From CAVYXK01 sp963708245 (GTDB lineage Bacteria; Pseudomonadota; Alphaproteobacteria; Acetobacterales; Acetobacteraceae), in the NCBI GenBank assembly GCA_963708245.1, contig OY970201.1, forward strand, positions 5,146,001-5,210,000: a DNA stretch of 64,000 nt. The letters run 5' to 3'. The notes beneath the pieces are model-generated. The model saw only the letters and a list, made by a program, of their open reading frames with translations, searched no databases and had not been told where the DNA came from. Positions within the stretch are counted from its first letter, which is position 1. The number at the start of each line of letters is the position of its first letter. Shown here piece after piece: positions 42,637-51,546 of the stretch. The position numbers and the translations under genes were made by a program.

Positions 42637-42739
42637 GCTGTCTGGCGGCTTTGAGCGCTGATACGCCCATATTCGAATTTGCAGCAGCAAGCGCAACGCA
42701 TCGGCAGCGGACCCGTTATCCTGCTCAAAGCCCGAGCGC

Positions 42740-43730
42740 ATGCTGATTGCCTGTCGAGATTGCGCGACCCTACAGCGAATGCGCTTGCCGGAGCGCGGGC
42801 GCATCGTCCAATGTTGGCGTTGCGGACGCGTGCTGGAGCACACGAATGGGCGGGCCTCGATACCGCCCTGGCCTGCGCTATCACGACGACACTACTACTG
42901 ATCGCGGCAAACACGGCCAGTGATGACGGTGAGGGTGGCAGGCGTCACCCGTTCCACTCATCTCGCCTCGGGTCTGGTCACGGCTTGGCAGGAGGGTTGG
43001 CCCATGCTTTCTATCGTGCTGGGGCTGCTGGGGATCGTTCTGCCGCTCGTACGCTTCCCTCCGTTGTCGATCACCTTGGCCGCGATCCGGTCGGGGCTGC
43101 GCGGTCGGTGGCTCGGCGCGGCTTTCCGCTACTGCGAGGGCTTGATCTGTGGGCCACGTCGGATGTTCTGCTGATTGGCGCAGACATCGGATACGGACGG
43201 ATCGCGTCGCAAAATCCAGTGGCAATTGACTGGAGTGGTTGGCCTAGTTGGCTCGGCCTTCATGACGATGCTGACTCGGGCCACGCTGGATCGCCGTGCC
43301 GTGTGGCGAAGCCTGGAGATGCCGCCTCAGCATGCAGGGCCGAACGCGATTGCCTGCACAAGCTGCGATCTGTTGTTGGCGCCGGGTGCGGAGAGTCAGC
43401 GGTGTCCGCGCTGCGCCGCCTACATTCATCGACGCTGCCCTTCGGCCGGCGCTGCTGCTAGCGACTGCCGTGCTGACGCCGATCGCGTACGCGTATCCTA
43501 TGAGCGAAATATGAGAGGCCGGACGTCCATACCCGCACACCATCGCTCGATCCGTTCACAGTCATGATCTTCGCGGTCAGACGGCGCACATCGATTTCAT
43601 GGGCGGCTCTGCGGCGTTCTGGCGACGGTGTTGCTGTCGATGCTTGCGCTGCGGACCTTTGATCCCCGTCTGATGTGGGACGCTGCCGGATCCGCTCCAC
43701 AACATGCACCTGACACAGGAACTCAGCGTC
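42740..43730 (+). pseudogene. pqiA: Paraquat-inducible protein A (PqiA) remnant
   Basis: PqiA-type membrane protein broken into at least five pieces. ATG 42740 starts MLIACRDCATLQRMRLPERG with the first zinc ribbon (CRDC, CWRC). A shifted piece LDTALACAITTTLLLIAANT gives the first membrane segment; MTVRVAGVTRSTHLASGLVT and LSIVLGLLGIVLPLVRF continue in the first frame. SDVLLIGADIGYGRIA and VGSAFMTMLTRATLDRRAVW, then the second ribbon (CTSC, CPRC) follow. The C-terminal third is deleted except for AHIDFMGGSAAF near 43590. An IS1634 element lies directly downstream. Confidence 0.8.
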
Positions 43731-43751
43731 GTCTGCAGGTCTGCGGTTAGT

Positions 43752-45679
43752 CTGAACTTTACCCACTTTTGAGCGCAAGTCGTTGATTTAGGCAGTTTTC
43801 GGGGTTGGCTACCTGTCTACGCGGCGATGGCGATGCCGAGCAACTCGAAAGCCTTGCGCTGAACCTTGGTGGGGGTGGCGAGGATCGCGGTAAGCCGATC
43901 GCGGCCGAGGCGAACGACATTGCGCGTCAGTGTGGCGAGATCCGCGAGCAGGGTATGGAAGCTGTGCACCGGGATCGGCTCACCCTGAGCGGGATCGGTG
44001 CGTTTGCTAGCCGCCTTGTGCTGCGCTGATGGCGACGGCTTGGCCTTCGCTACCGGCGAGGCGCGCTGCGCCTCGCGCACCGCGGGCTCGTGCTCATCGA
44101 ACAAGATCGGTGCCAGTCGCTGGCGCATATGCCATTCCACGTAATAGGCCAGCATGCAGACGAGCACGTGTCCGCGCACCCGTGGCGCGGTCCAGTGGAA
44201 TACTGGTCGCAATTCGAGATCGACCGTCTTCAATGAGCGAAAAGCGTGCTCCACATGGGCCAGGCTTTTGTAAGCCCGCACGGTGGCCGCGGCATCCGAC
44301 TGCTCGACGGGAAGGTTGGTGCGCAGCACATAGATGGCGTCCAGCGCCGCCTCGGCGGCGATGGCGACATCGTTTCTGTTGAACTCGAATCCGCTATCGG
44401 TGATCCTGATCTCGAAGTGCTTGGCCATCCTGCGCCGGCCCAGCACCGCGCCGACCGCCTGGCCGATCGCTGCTGCGCCGCGCAGCGGCTTGCGCGGCCG
44501 CTCGACGCGCGCCTGGATGCGGCGCAAGTCCTTGTCGGTCGCCTCCAAAAGCTCCTGGCGTTTGCGAGCCCGCTCGGCGGCCAGGAACGGGTTCTTACAC
44601 ACCACAAGGCGTTCACCCGGATAGTCGGGGCTGGTGATCTCGGCCATGTCACGCTCATCGAACAGCGAGGGCTGCAGCGGCCCGCCCTCGGCGGCCAGCG
44701 CCTTGATCGCCGGCGCGCGCAGGGCGGTGATCCAATCAAGCCCGGCCGGGCGCAGCGTCTCCTCGATGCGTGCGCTGGTGAGCAGGCCGCGATCACCCAC
44801 CATGACCACCCGTTGCAAGCGGAACCGCTGACGGAGCTTGTCGATCTGCGAGGCGAGCGTCGCCGGATCGGCGGTGTTGCCGTCGAACACCTCGACCGCC
44901 ACCGGGCAGCCGTTCGCGGCGCACAGCAGGCCGATCACCAGTTGCGGGCGATCGCCCCGGTGGTCACGACTGTAACCGTGCTGCGCGAGTTCGCAGCAGC
45001 GTCCTTCCAGGTAGGTTGAAGTGACATCGTAGAGCAGCAGGGTGCCGTCTTTGAGATGACGGCGGGCCAGCGTGGTTTCGATGAACGGCTGTTCGCTCGC
45101 CAGCCAGTCGAGCGTCGCGTAGAGCTCGCGGGCGGTGACACGGCCGAGCTCCAGCATCTCGCCCAACGAATGACAGGCGGTGGTGGTATCCAGCATCCGC
45201 GCGGTGGCGAGCTTGGCCGCCGGCTCGAGCAGTCGGGCGATGATCAGCGCCAGAGCGAGATCACGCCGCCGCTGCGGCGCCCGCCGTGGCAGCAGCCCAT
45301 CGAGGTCGATCCGTCGGGCGGTGCCCAAGGCCGCGAGCACGTGGCCGTGCGGCAGGGCGCGGACGATCTCGACCGCCTCGCTGGCGGGCAGCAAGCGCTC
45401 CCCGCGCAACACGGCACGCAACTGCTCGATGCGCTCGGCCGGCCAGGCGGAGAGGTTTGCCAGCGTGCGTTTGCGGGTCTTGCCATCCTCGCGGTAGCTC
45501 TCGCGTAGCAGGATGGCCGGGGGCGAGCCTCGGTTGGGCACCACATCGATATGCATGGACCCACCGGATCAGGCCGAGTCGCGTCGGGTCAAGGGAATTT
45601 TGCGGCGTTACATGGCCGCTGATTTGAGATGTTTCTAGCCTTTTCAGCCTATTATCCGGAAAGTGGATCTAAGTTCGGA
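43752..45679. mobile_element. IS1634-family insertion sequence
   Basis: About 1.93 kb, flanked by the direct repeat TTAGT (43747-43751 and 45680-45684), fitting the 5-6-bp duplications of this family. The ends are imperfect inverted repeats: CTGAACTTTACCCACTTT on the left against TCCGAACTTAGATCCACTTT from the right. It carries one intact transposase. It sits 8 bases beyond the shc stop codon and right after the pqiA remnant. The exact end could be off by one base. Confidence 0.78.
43817..45556 (-). CDS. IS1634-family transposase
   Basis: 579-residue DDE transposase of the IS1634 (IS4-superfamily) type: N-terminal LLRESYREDGKTRKRTLANL, catalytic LLYDVTSTYLEGRC for the first aspartate, VVMVGDRGLLTSARI for the second, and the long insertion before AHVEHAFRSLKTVDLELRPVFHW (quoted in part) for the glutamate, then GHVLVCMLAYYVEWHMRQRL. 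The frame is complete, so the element may still move. Start ATG at 45556, followed by a lysine-poor, Ala/Arg-rich composition like the host. Confidence 0.92.
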   Translation of the reverse strand: MHIDVVPNRGSPPAILLRESYREDGKTRKRTLANLSAWPAERIEQLRAVLRGERLLPASEAVEIVRALPHGHVLAALGTARRIDLDGLLPRRAPQRRRDLALALIIARLLEPAAKLATARMLDTTTACHSLGEMLELGRVTARELYATLDWLASEQPFIETTLARRHLKDGTLLLYDVTSTYLEGRCCELAQHGYSRDHRGDRPQLVIGLLCAANGCPVAVEVFDGNTADPATLASQIDKLRQRFRLQRVVMVGDRGLLTSARIEETLRPAGLDWITALRAPAIKALAAEGGPLQPSLFDERDMAEITSPDYPGERLVVCKNPFLAAERARKRQELLEATDKDLRRIQARVERPRKPLRGAAAIGQAVGAVLGRRRMAKHFEIRITDSGFEFNRNDVAIAAEAALDAIYVLRTNLPVEQSDAAATVRAYKSLAHVEHAFRSLKTVDLELRPVFHWTAPRVRGHVLVCMLAYYVEWHMRQRLAPILFDEHEPAVREAQRASPVAKAKPSPSAQHKAASKRTDPAQGEPIPVHSFHTLLADLATLTRNVVRLGRDRLTAILATPTKVQRKAFELLGIAIAA

Positions 45680-45692
45680 TTAGTCTTCTTCT

Positions 45693-47630
45693 TCAAAACC
45701 CCCACCGTACGACGCGCGCATTGCTGTGGTGCAGGTGGCGATACCGCGCCAATGCGAGAAGCGGGAAATACAGCCGATAGCCGTGGTAACGCAGGTAGAA
45801 GACGCGCGGGAATCCCACGGCATTGTATGGGAATTCCGTCCATTCGCCGTCGGCACGCTGGGATGCCATCAAATAGTCGATGCCCCGGGCCGTCGCCGGA
45901 TGGTCGTGCTCGCCGGCGGCCATCAGGCCGAGCAGCGCCCACGCGGTGTGGCTGGGCGTGCTCTCCTTGTAGCGGCCGTGCGGCGCGGCGCCGTACGTCT
46001 CCTCGTCCTCGCCCCAGCCGCCGTCGTCGCGCTGCACCGACAGCAGCCATTCGACGGCGCGGCGGATGGCGGGATCGTCGTGCGGCACGCCGGCGGCATT
46101 CAGCGCGCACAGCACCGACCATGTGCCGTAGATGTAATTAGTGCCCCAGCGGCCGAACCAGCTTCCCTCCGGCTCCTGCTCGCGCATCAGGAATGCCACG
46201 GCATGGTGCATCACCGGATCGTCCGGCGGCATGCCGATCTGCGCCAGGAATGACACGCAGCGCGCAGTCACGTCGGCGGTTGGCGGGTCGAGCAGCGCTC
46301 CGTGGTCGGCGAAGGGAATGTGGTTCAGGTGAAGATGCGTGTTCTCTGGCTCGAACGCGCCCCAGCCTCCGTCGAATCGCCCGCGGCCGACCGACTGCAT
46401 CCCGATAATCCACTCGCGCGCCCGCTTGATCGCCTGGGCATGTGCCGGATCGCCGTTGCGATGCAGCAGCATCCCGACCACCGCAGTATCATCGACGTCG
46501 GGGTAATAGTCGTTCCAGTATTGGAAGGCCCAGCCGCCGGACCGCAGGTGTGGCCGACGCACCGACCAGTCGCCGGCAACGTTGGTGATCTGGCGGCCGC
46601 GCAGCCAGTCGCAGGACGCGGCGACCCTGTCGGCTGTGGCACCCTCCGCCTCTGCCAATGCGTGGCCCGCCAAGCCGGTATCCCAGACTGGCGACAGGCA
46701 GGGCTGGCACCAGGCGTAGTCCGGCTCGATCACCAGCAGCTTGCGCACCGCCGCCCAGGCGGTGGCGGCCGGCGGCTGGTCGGGCACAAAGCCTAGCGTG
46801 TCGAACATCATCACGCTGTTGGCGATGGCGGGGTAGATGCCGCCGAGCCCGTTATCTCCGTTCAGCCGTTCGGTGACGAAGGCGACCGCCTTGTCGATCG
46901 CGCGACGGCGGCTGCGGCCCGGAAAAAACGGATCGGCCGCACGCAGCATCGTGTCCACGCCCTTGAAGAAGCGTCCCCAAGGCGAGCGGTAGGGGCCGCG
47001 GATCCAGTCGCGCACCTGATCGGGAGGCGTGCGGAACAGTTCGTCGATCCACACGCCACGAGGATTGCGCGCCACCGGCTTCAGCGTCATCAGCACCAGC
47101 AGCGGCACAATCACCGTGCGCGACCAGTACGACACCTTGCTCAGATGGAACGGGAACCACAGCGGCAGGTGCATAATCTCGAGCGGCATCATCGGCACGG
47201 CGCGCCACGGCGCCTGGCCGAACAACGCGAGCTGGGCACGGGTGAAGACGTTGCTGCGCTCGGCGCCGCCGGCCGCCAGGATCGCCTCTTTCGCCCGGCC
47301 CATGTGCGGGGCGTCGGCGGAATCGCCGATGCAGCGCAGCGCGAAATATGCCTTCACGCTGGCCGACAGGTTGAACGCGCCGTCATGGAACAGCGGCCAG
47401 CCGCCATGCGCCCCCTGCCGTGCTCGCAGATAGGCGCCAATCTTGGCTTCCAGGGGCGCGTCGATGCGGTCGAGGAAATGCTCCAGCAGCACGTATTCAG
47501 CCGGGATGGTCACATCCGCTTCCAGCGGGAAGACGAAATGGCCGTCCTCGTGCTGCCGGCGCCGTAGGGCGTCAGCGGCGCGGGCGACGGAACCGGCCAG
47601 CCGGTCGTCTGCGATAATCGTGTCCTGCAT
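45693..47630 (-). CDS. shc: Squalene-hopene cyclase
   Basis: Class II triterpene cyclase (645 residues) that folds squalene to hopene for membrane hopanoids. The catalytic acid motif is YPDVDDTAVVGML (DxDD), and QW-type repeats are frequent (RFDGGWGAFEPEN, QEPEGSWFGRWGTNYIYGTW, QRDDGGWGEDEETYG, QRADGEWTEFPYNAVGFPRV, each in part). ATG 47630 gives the usual N-terminus (IIADDRLAGSVARAADAL). The hpnE gene lies 2 bases upstream, so both are one operon. An IS1634 element inserted 8 bases after its stop, so the natural transcript end is lost. Confidence 0.96.
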   Translation of the reverse strand: MQDTIIADDRLAGSVARAADALRRRQHEDGHFVFPLEADVTIPAEYVLLEHFLDRIDAPLEAKIGAYLRARQGAHGGWPLFHDGAFNLSASVKAYFALRCIGDSADAPHMGRAKEAILAAGGAERSNVFTRAQLALFGQAPWRAVPMMPLEIMHLPLWFPFHLSKVSYWSRTVIVPLLVLMTLKPVARNPRGVWIDELFRTPPDQVRDWIRGPYRSPWGRFFKGVDTMLRAADPFFPGRSRRRAIDKAVAFVTERLNGDNGLGGIYPAIANSVMMFDTLGFVPDQPPAATAWAAVRKLLVIEPDYAWCQPCLSPVWDTGLAGHALAEAEGATADRVAASCDWLRGRQITNVAGDWSVRRPHLRSGGWAFQYWNDYYPDVDDTAVVGMLLHRNGDPAHAQAIKRAREWIIGMQSVGRGRFDGGWGAFEPENTHLHLNHIPFADHGALLDPPTADVTARCVSFLAQIGMPPDDPVMHHAVAFLMREQEPEGSWFGRWGTNYIYGTWSVLCALNAAGVPHDDPAIRRAVEWLLSVQRDDGGWGEDEETYGAAPHGRYKESTPSHTAWALLGLMAAGEHDHPATARGIDYLMASQRADGEWTEFPYNAVGFPRVFYLRYHGYRLYFPLLALARYRHLHHSNARVVRWGF

Positions 47631-47632
47631 GC

Positions 47633-48901
47633 TCAGGAGGCGAGGAGAAGTTCGGCCGCGTGGCGGCCGGACCTGATCGCACCTTCGATGGTGGCGGGCA
47701 AGCGGGTCTGGGTCCAGTCGCCCGACAGCACCAGATTGGTCAGCCCGATTCGCGCTCCGGGTCGCCGGCGGTCCTGCTCGGCCGTCGCGGCGAAGGTGGC
47801 GCGTCGTTCCTTTACCACGCGCCAGGGGGGCATAACCCCATCCACCCCCCTGGGCAGCCGCAGCGCGGCGCACACCTCCGGCCAAACGGCGGCGGCGATC
47901 GCCTCAGCCGGCTGATCGACCATGCGGTTGGCGGCGCTGATGGTCACCGAGACATGGCCCGGCTTGACGAACACCCATTCCGCGGTGCCGCCGATCAGAC
48001 CGATGAATCCAGCCGGGCCAGGATCTGCGTCGGTGCGGAAATGGATGTTGAGGATCGCCTCGAACTCGGTGGGCGCCGTCAGGTTGGGCAACAGCGCCGT
48101 TGCAATCCATGGCGGGACAGCCAGGATCAGGGCATCGCGCGGTCCCAGCGAGACCGAGCCATCCGGGGCATGCAGCGCGGTCACGCGATCCGCCTCGATC
48201 GCCAGCGTGCCGACACGGCGGCTGAAGCGCAGCTCGGCGCCGCGGGCGCGCAGCGCAGCCACGGCAGGATCGATTAGCGACGCCGCCAGGCTGTCGCGCG
48301 GGAAGCGAGGCACGCAGGCGCTGCCGCCTAGCATCAGCGTCTCACGCACGACAGCACCGAGCAGGCGGGCGAGTCCGTGCGCCGGCGGCGTGTTGAGCGC
48401 CGCAATGGCGAGCGGCGCAATCAGGCGATCGCCGAGCGGCCCGGACGGCAGCGCATCGGCGACGCTGCGGTCGTCGGTGATACGGCGCAGCGCGAGCAGC
48501 GACAGGTAGTCGCGCGCCCTGGTGCCGGGAACGCGCCGGGAACGGGACAGGATCCACCAGGGCAGCCGGCCGCGATTGGGCCGCAGCGTCCAGCGCTCGC
48601 CGCTGCGAAGGTCCATGAACGGAAATAGCGGCACCGGGGGCCCGCCCAGTGTATCGGCCGCACCTATCGCTTCCAGATAGGAGAACGCGGCCCGGTTGCC
48701 CGAGAGCAGCAGGTGGTTGCCGTTGTCGATGACAAGGCCGAGCTCGCGGTCGAAATACGAGCGGCAGCGTCCGCCGGCCGTCGGCCCGGCTTCATGCAAG
48801 GTGACGGGCGCGTTGTGTTGCGCCGCCGTCAACGCCGCGGAAAGCCCGGCGAGCCCGGCGCCCACCACGTGCACGCGGCGAGACAAAGTCCGTCCGCTCA
48901 T
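47633..48901 (-). CDS. hpnE: Hydroxysqualene dehydroxylase HpnE
   Basis: 422-residue FAD-dependent amine-oxidase-fold protein matching HpnE, which reduces hydroxysqualene to squalene in bacterial squalene synthesis. The N-terminal FAD motif is VHVVGAGLAGLSAALTAAQH with AGGRCRSYFD and DNGNHLLLSGN; the C-terminal FAD part reads LVLSGDWTQTRLPATIEGAI. ATG 48901 overlaps the stop of a dead SDR gene (ATGA). Its usual partners hpnC and hpnD, which make hydroxysqualene, are not upstream here, so they must be elsewhere in the genome. Directly followed by shc. Confidence 0.92.
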   Translation of the reverse strand: MSGRTLSRRVHVVGAGLAGLSAALTAAQHNAPVTLHEAGPTAGGRCRSYFDRELGLVIDNGNHLLLSGNRAAFSYLEAIGAADTLGGPPVPLFPFMDLRSGERWTLRPNRGRLPWWILSRSRRVPGTRARDYLSLLALRRITDDRSVADALPSGPLGDRLIAPLAIAALNTPPAHGLARLLGAVVRETLMLGGSACVPRFPRDSLAASLIDPAVAALRARGAELRFSRRVGTLAIEADRVTALHAPDGSVSLGPRDALILAVPPWIATALLPNLTAPTEFEAILNIHFRTDADPGPAGFIGLIGGTAEWVFVKPGHVSVTISAANRMVDQPAEAIAAAVWPEVCAALRLPRGVDGVMPPWRVVKERRATFAATAEQDRRRPGARIGLTNLVLSGDWTQTRLPATIEGAIRSGRHAAELLLAS

Positions 48902-49735
48902 GCCTGCCGGGTAGACCCGATCTGATGCCAGCGCGCCGCGATATCCTCGGGAGAAGCGTGCGTCGGGCCAAGATCCAGCGCGTCGCTCCGTTCCCACCAT
49001 GCGGCAGAGAAACACCCACAGCCGCACGACACCGCACCGGACATGTCACACTCCGACGACGCCAGGAATGCAACGCCGGGTGCGACCAGCTCGGGCAGCA
49101 GCGCTGGTGCGGTGCGGCGCAACGCGAGTCGCGGCCACAGGCGACATGGCGTTCACCCGGATATCCGTATCGTGCAACTCCGCCACTAAACCGACCATCA
49201 GACCAACCTGCGCCATTTTCGCGTCGAATAGGCAATCAGCCCCGGCACGCAATCCTCGATGCGCATAGCTCCACCCGACGTGGTGAGAACGATGCGGCCA
49301 TTACCTTGCTAGCACATATGCGGAACCGCGGCGCGAGCAAGATGGAACGGCGCATCGACGCCGATGGCGATCATGCGATCCCACACGACCGGACTGGTGC
49401 CTTTCAGGCTCGCGAAAACCACAAGGCCAGCATTGTGCACCAGCGCGTCCAGCCGGCCGAAACGCTCGACAGCAAACTCGGCGATGCGCGCACAGGCGGC
49501 AGGCTCGTTCCAGGTTCTCATAACAGGCAGCCGCGCTCCCCCGATGATTTCCGAGGCAACAGCGTCCGCAACGGACGGATCGAAGCCGCTGCCGGCCTGC
49601 GCAACTCCAGCGTCATGGACCACGACGGCACCTCCGCGCGCGGCAATCAGCCGTGTGTACGCGGCCCCAAGGGCCCTCCCTGCCCCGGTTACCACGATGA
49701 CCTGGCCGTCGAAGCGGATCGATTGTTGGATCTGT
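48898..49735 (-). pseudogene. SDR-family oxidoreductase, broken
   Basis: Short-chain dehydrogenase of the hydroxysteroid-dehydrogenase-like type in several frames. VIVVTGAGRALGAAYTRLIA opens near 49700, then HDAGVAQAGSG, DALVHNAGLVVFASLKG and ARAAVPHMC up to a TAG at 49309-49311. QGNGRIVLTTSGGAMRIEDC follows in frame with YST; frameshifts then separate GLMVGLVAELHDTDIRVNAM and the C-terminus LLPELVAPGVAFLASSECDM through IAARWHQIGSTRQA. There is no start codon at the 5' end. Its last codon overlaps the hpnE start, showing they once formed one operon. Confidence 0.8.
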
Positions 49736-49768
49736 TCAGTGATGGCGGGCTCTTCTCTGTGGCGCAGA

Positions 49769-49865
49769 CAGGATCATTCCAGCAGTTCGTTCAAAGCGGC
49801 GGCGACCGCCTGCGGCTCCCTCAACATCGCATAATGTCGACCGGTGAGCTCGCGGCAATACGGCG
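49769..49865 (-). pseudogene. C-terminal scrap of an alpha/beta hydrolase
   Basis: Reading on the minus strand gives YCRELTGRHYAMLREPQAVA then AALNELLE and a stop. The pattern of a histidine followed by LREPQAVAAAL is the usual end of alpha/beta hydrolases, with the catalytic His before the last helix. Everything upstream is replaced by an unrelated ogt fragment in the opposite direction, so a rearrangement joined the two near 49865. Confidence 0.5.
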
Positions 49866-49867
49866 GC

Positions 49868-50182
49868 GGCCGGCGAGCGAAGGCGCGTACGATCCCGCCT
49901 GGCGCGACGCTCTCCTATGGGGATATTGCGGCACGCGTCGGCAACCCCGCAGCGGCACGCGACGTCGGAGAAGCGATGGGGCAAAATCCGTTTCCGCTCA
50001 TTGTGCCGTGCCACCGCGTGTTGGCGGCGGCCGGCAAGGTCGGCGGCTTCTCGGCAGCGGGCGGGGTTACGACGAAGTTGCGTCTGCTTAGCATCGAGGG
50101 CGCGCAGATCGGCGAGACCCCCACTTTGTTTGATGGCCTGCCTCTCAGCGTGCGGCCGAAGCGTCGTCAGCGGCCGGTCTGA
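49868..50182 (+). pseudogene. ogt: Methylated-DNA-cysteine methyltransferase, C-terminal fragment
   Basis: C-terminal half of an Ogt/Ada-type O6-alkylguanine repair protein: TIPPGATLSYGDIAARVGNP, RDVGEAMGQNPFPLIVPCHR with the alkyl-acceptor cysteine, then VLAAAGKVGGFSAAGG and an extra C-terminal tail. The N-terminal domain and the first part of the catalytic domain are gone; an in-frame start at 49844 adds only foreign residues from the joined scrap. The acceptor Cys is intact but the protein would lack the recognition helix's full support, so it is probably non-functional. Confidence 0.75.
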
Positions 50183-50232
50183 TTATCCGTCTGCCCGGCT
50201 TCACTCAGCACGACGGTGTCGTGCTATATCGG

Positions 50233-50553
50233 TTATGCCGGCACGCGACGTGCGGCGCCTCGGGTGACGGGCTTGCCGCGGTTGACCCTCTCGCGCAGTT
50301 CCTTCCCGGCCTTGAAGAACGGGACACCCTTCTCCTCGACCGGCACCGTCTCGCCCGTACGGGGATTGCGTCCCGTACGGGCGTTGCGCCGCTTGACCGT
50401 GAAGGCGCCGAAGCCGCGCAGCTCCACCCGCTCGCCCCGCGCCAGAGCCTGAGTGATTTCCTCGAAGATGGTCGCGATGATCAGCTCGACATCAGCGCCG
50501 CGCAGATGAGGGTTGGCGCCGGCCAGCTCGGCGATCAACTCGGACTTCGTCAT
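50233..50553 (-). CDS. ihfB: Integration host factor beta subunit
   Basis: 106-residue IHF-beta: MTKSELIAELAGANPHLRGA, the HU/IHF dimer core TIFEEITQALARGERVELRG and the DNA-bending beta arm with RRNARTGRNPRTGETVPVEE. IHF bends DNA at promoters, origins and att sites as a heterodimer with IhfA, encoded elsewhere. Its place after rpsA and sppA in the aroA-cmk-rpsA cluster is the usual alphaproteobacterial order. Its 46-base gap to sppA is consistent with one operon. Confidence 0.95.
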   Translation of the reverse strand: MTKSELIAELAGANPHLRGADVELIIATIFEEITQALARGERVELRGFGAFTVKRRNARTGRNPRTGETVPVEEKGVPFFKAGKELRERVNRGKPVTRGAARRVPA

Positions 50554-50598
50554 CCAACGCGTCCCCCGGCGACGGGCCGCCGGTTCGCGTCCGGCGGT

Positions 50599-51522
50599 TC
50601 AAGCTCCGGAACGTTGCCAGATGGCCGAGGCGCCGTCAATACTAAGCCATTGTGGAACAATGCTTTTCCAGAAACCGTCGACCACCCATTGCAGGCTCCC
50701 GGACAGCGCGCGGGTGGCGAATCCTTCGGTCGATACGTCGTGCACCGGCAGATCTGTCGGCACGCCTTTCGTCGATGAGAGCCACTGCTGGGCATCGTGC
50801 TCATCGCCGATTGCGTCGATCAGACCGAGTTGCAGCGCCTGCTGTCCGGTATAGGGCCGGCCATCGGCAAGCTGACGCACCTTCGCAGGGTCCATGTGCC
50901 GACCCGCCGCCACCATCGCCACGAACTGGTCATAGAGGTTCATCACGATACCCTGCAGCATGTCGCGTCCCTGCGGCGACAGCGGTGCTACGAAGCTCGG
51001 CTCGTCCTTGAGCGGGCCGGACTTGATCACCTCGGTCCCGACGCCGAGCTTGCCGAGCAGCCCGGAGATGTCGGCGGATTGTAGGAACACCCCGATCGAT
51101 CCGGTGAGCGTCCCCTGATAGGCGAAGATGCGCGCCGCGGGTACCGAAATCATATAGGCCGCCGACGCGGCCAATCCGCCCATCACCGCAACCACCGGCT
51201 TCTTCGCCGCCACCTCGGCGATCGCATCATGCAGCGACTCGCCGCCGCCGACGCTGCCGCCTGGGCTATTGATGGAAACGATCAGCGCTTTGACCGAGCG
51301 ATCGTCGGCAAGCTTGCGGACGGCAGCCACCAGCTTCTGATCATCGGTGATGATGCCGTCGACCGGCAGTCGCGCGACATAAGGACCGCCGCCGATCAGC
51401 CCCTGTCCTCGGATGCCGGCCAGGGCCGCCGCGATCAGTGCCAGAATCGCCAGCACTCGCCAGAAGACCAGGTAGCGCTTGAGGCGCCGCCGGTCGATCA
51501 GCAGGTCGGTCTCGAGCGACAC
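50599..51522 (-). CDS. sppA: Signal peptide peptidase SppA (S49 family)
   Basis: 307-residue short-form SppA. One N-terminal membrane segment (YLVFWRVLAILALIAAALAG) anchors it; the S49 catalytic domain has VSINSPGGSVGGGESLHDAI, the serine in MGGLAASAAYMISVPAARIF with GTLTGSIGVF, and a lysine in VIKSGPLKDEPSF. It degrades cleaved signal peptides in the membrane. ATG 51522 lies 24 bases after the rpsA stop, inside the conserved cluster. Confidence 0.93.
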   Translation of the reverse strand: MSLETDLLIDRRRLKRYLVFWRVLAILALIAAALAGIRGQGLIGGGPYVARLPVDGIITDDQKLVAAVRKLADDRSVKALIVSINSPGGSVGGGESLHDAIAEVAAKKPVVAVMGGLAASAAYMISVPAARIFAYQGTLTGSIGVFLQSADISGLLGKLGVGTEVIKSGPLKDEPSFVAPLSPQGRDMLQGIVMNLYDQFVAMVAAGRHMDPAKVRQLADGRPYTGQQALQLGLIDAIGDEHDAQQWLSSTKGVPTDLPVHDVSTEGFATRALSGSLQWVVDGFWKSIVPQWLSIDGASAIWQRSGA

Positions 51523-51546
51523 CGGTCCAGGGTCAGCCGCGCTTCG

